Shown here one piece after another: positions 59,341 to 60,000 of a stretch of 60,000 nucleotides of DNA; the first letter of the stretch is position 1, and every line of letters starts with the position of its first letter. A program made the position numbers and the translations under genes. The stretch spans positions 22,656,981 through 22,716,980 of the forward strand of contig NC_045147.1 of assembly GCF_008831285.2 (NCBI RefSeq), written 5' to 3'. The stretch comes from Nymphaea colorata (lineage: Eukaryota > Streptophyta > Magnoliopsida > Nymphaeales > Nymphaeaceae). The notes under the pieces were generated by a model. It made no database searches, was not told where the DNA came from, and worked only from the letters and a program-made list of their open reading frames with translations.

Positions 59341-60000
59341 CAATCCTTTATTGTGATAATCTGAATGCCCTTCATATGTTTTCCAACATCTTTCAGATCA
59401 GGACAAAGCATAAGGTTACCATTATGTTTGCAAAACGTTTTCTCATAGAGATTGATCACTAAATTTTTTCTTCCTGACAAACAACTTGGGAGCATTTTTG
59501 CTAAGGTTTGTTCACTACAAAATTCCTAGCATTATGCACCAAAATGGACCCTCAAAGCAGGTGCAGTTTGCAGGTAAATGATAACAGATCTGTTTCCATG
59601 CTAGCCTGTAAAATGATATGGAAGTTGGCAGCAACACAAATGAGCAACATCTTTCGGTGATGACAAAATGAAGAAGGATACGAAAATTATCCATAACGGA
59701 CAGGAAATGGTTGCATGTGAGGAAGGATATCAGTGTAATCCCTTATCACAAGGGAACTGCTGACAATATGGAGCAAAGTTTTCATATAACACAGATGATG
59801 TTAAAAGTTGTACGACTGTTGTATATATTCCTTTCTATTTTTTAATGAAGTAGAGTTGTATGAAGTTTTCCATCTGGATGTAGAGGCTTTAAATATGAGC
59901 CATGTGAAATTCATTTTCTTTAATTTTCACCAAATATGGAAAGGCAGTCTTATGCATGCACACACAAACACTGACTTCATAAATAGGCATTATGGGGAGG

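Larger units (their letters stand above)
56513..59890 (+). mobile_element. Heavily decayed Ty1/copia retrotransposon with remnants of both LTRs
   Basis: Two diverged direct repeats (about 56513-56970 and 59570-59890) flank reverse-transcriptase and RNase H remnants that read on the plus strand. Shared LTR segments include AATTATCCATAACGGA, GGAAGTTGRCAGCAAY and a TTGTATATAT segment. Gag and most of integrase are missing, so roughly half the expected length has been deleted. The high LTR divergence suggests an old insertion. Exact ends were not determined. Confidence 0.6.

Noticed and set aside
1-60000. CRISPR arrays, bacterial operons, riboswitches
   Set aside because: The tandem repeats seen have two to three adjacent units without spacers, and gene structure is that of a plant nucleus.
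1-60000. tRNA and microRNA genes
   Set aside because: I did not find a convincing cloverleaf or a conserved miRNA hairpin by eye. A tRNAscan-SE run and small-RNA mapping would be needed to exclude them.

Overview
The window is nuclear DNA from a flowering plant. It is AT-rich, its genes have many introns with GT-AG borders, and the intergenic and intronic space is full of degenerate transposable elements, microsatellites and tandem duplications. I cannot name the species. Two protein-coding genes are well supported. I reconstructed both by joining exons at splice sites and checking that the reading frame continues across every junction.

Region 1 (1-25513, minus strand) is a long gene for the plant homologue of NOMO (nodal modulator), an ER membrane protein with a large lumenal part made of repeated beta-sandwich domains. 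I place 25 exons, about 1051 codons. The gene runs off the left edge of the window, so the C-terminal part with the expected membrane anchor is missing. A TATA box lies just upstream of the start codon. The introns are large and hold a hAT-like MITE with an 8-bp target duplication, a 475-bp tandem duplication, an AT-armed foldback element, several minisatellites and an antisense, truncated Ty1/copia retrotransposon.

Region 2 (25.5-41.2 kb) separates the two divergently oriented genes. It holds a family of GC-ended, AT-cored MITE-like elements, one immediately upstream of the NOMO promoter. It also holds a decayed endogenous pararetrovirus-like fragment, direct repeats, a 997-bp PIF/Harbinger-like element with a TAA duplication and a nested MITE, a purine/pyrimidine foldback element, and long stretches with no recognisable gene.

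Region 3 (41.2-46.0 kb, plus strand) is a complete nine-exon gene for a 730-residue six-blade kelch-repeat protein with a low-complexity C-terminal tail.

Region 4 (46-60 kb) has no intact gene. It holds a CpG-rich island of unknown origin with a following tandem duplication, a probable nuclear copy of an organellar large-subunit rRNA segment, and a second, heavily decayed copia-type retrotransposon (about 56.5-59.9 kb) with remnants of both LTRs, reverse transcriptase and RNase H.

The two genes have unrelated jobs (ER membrane-protein biogenesis; a probable cytosolic scaffold). Nothing suggests an operon-like or clustered system, and I found no convincing new biological system. The most useful observations are unusual splice sites in NOMO, the MITE at its promoter, the viral fragment and the unexplained CpG island.
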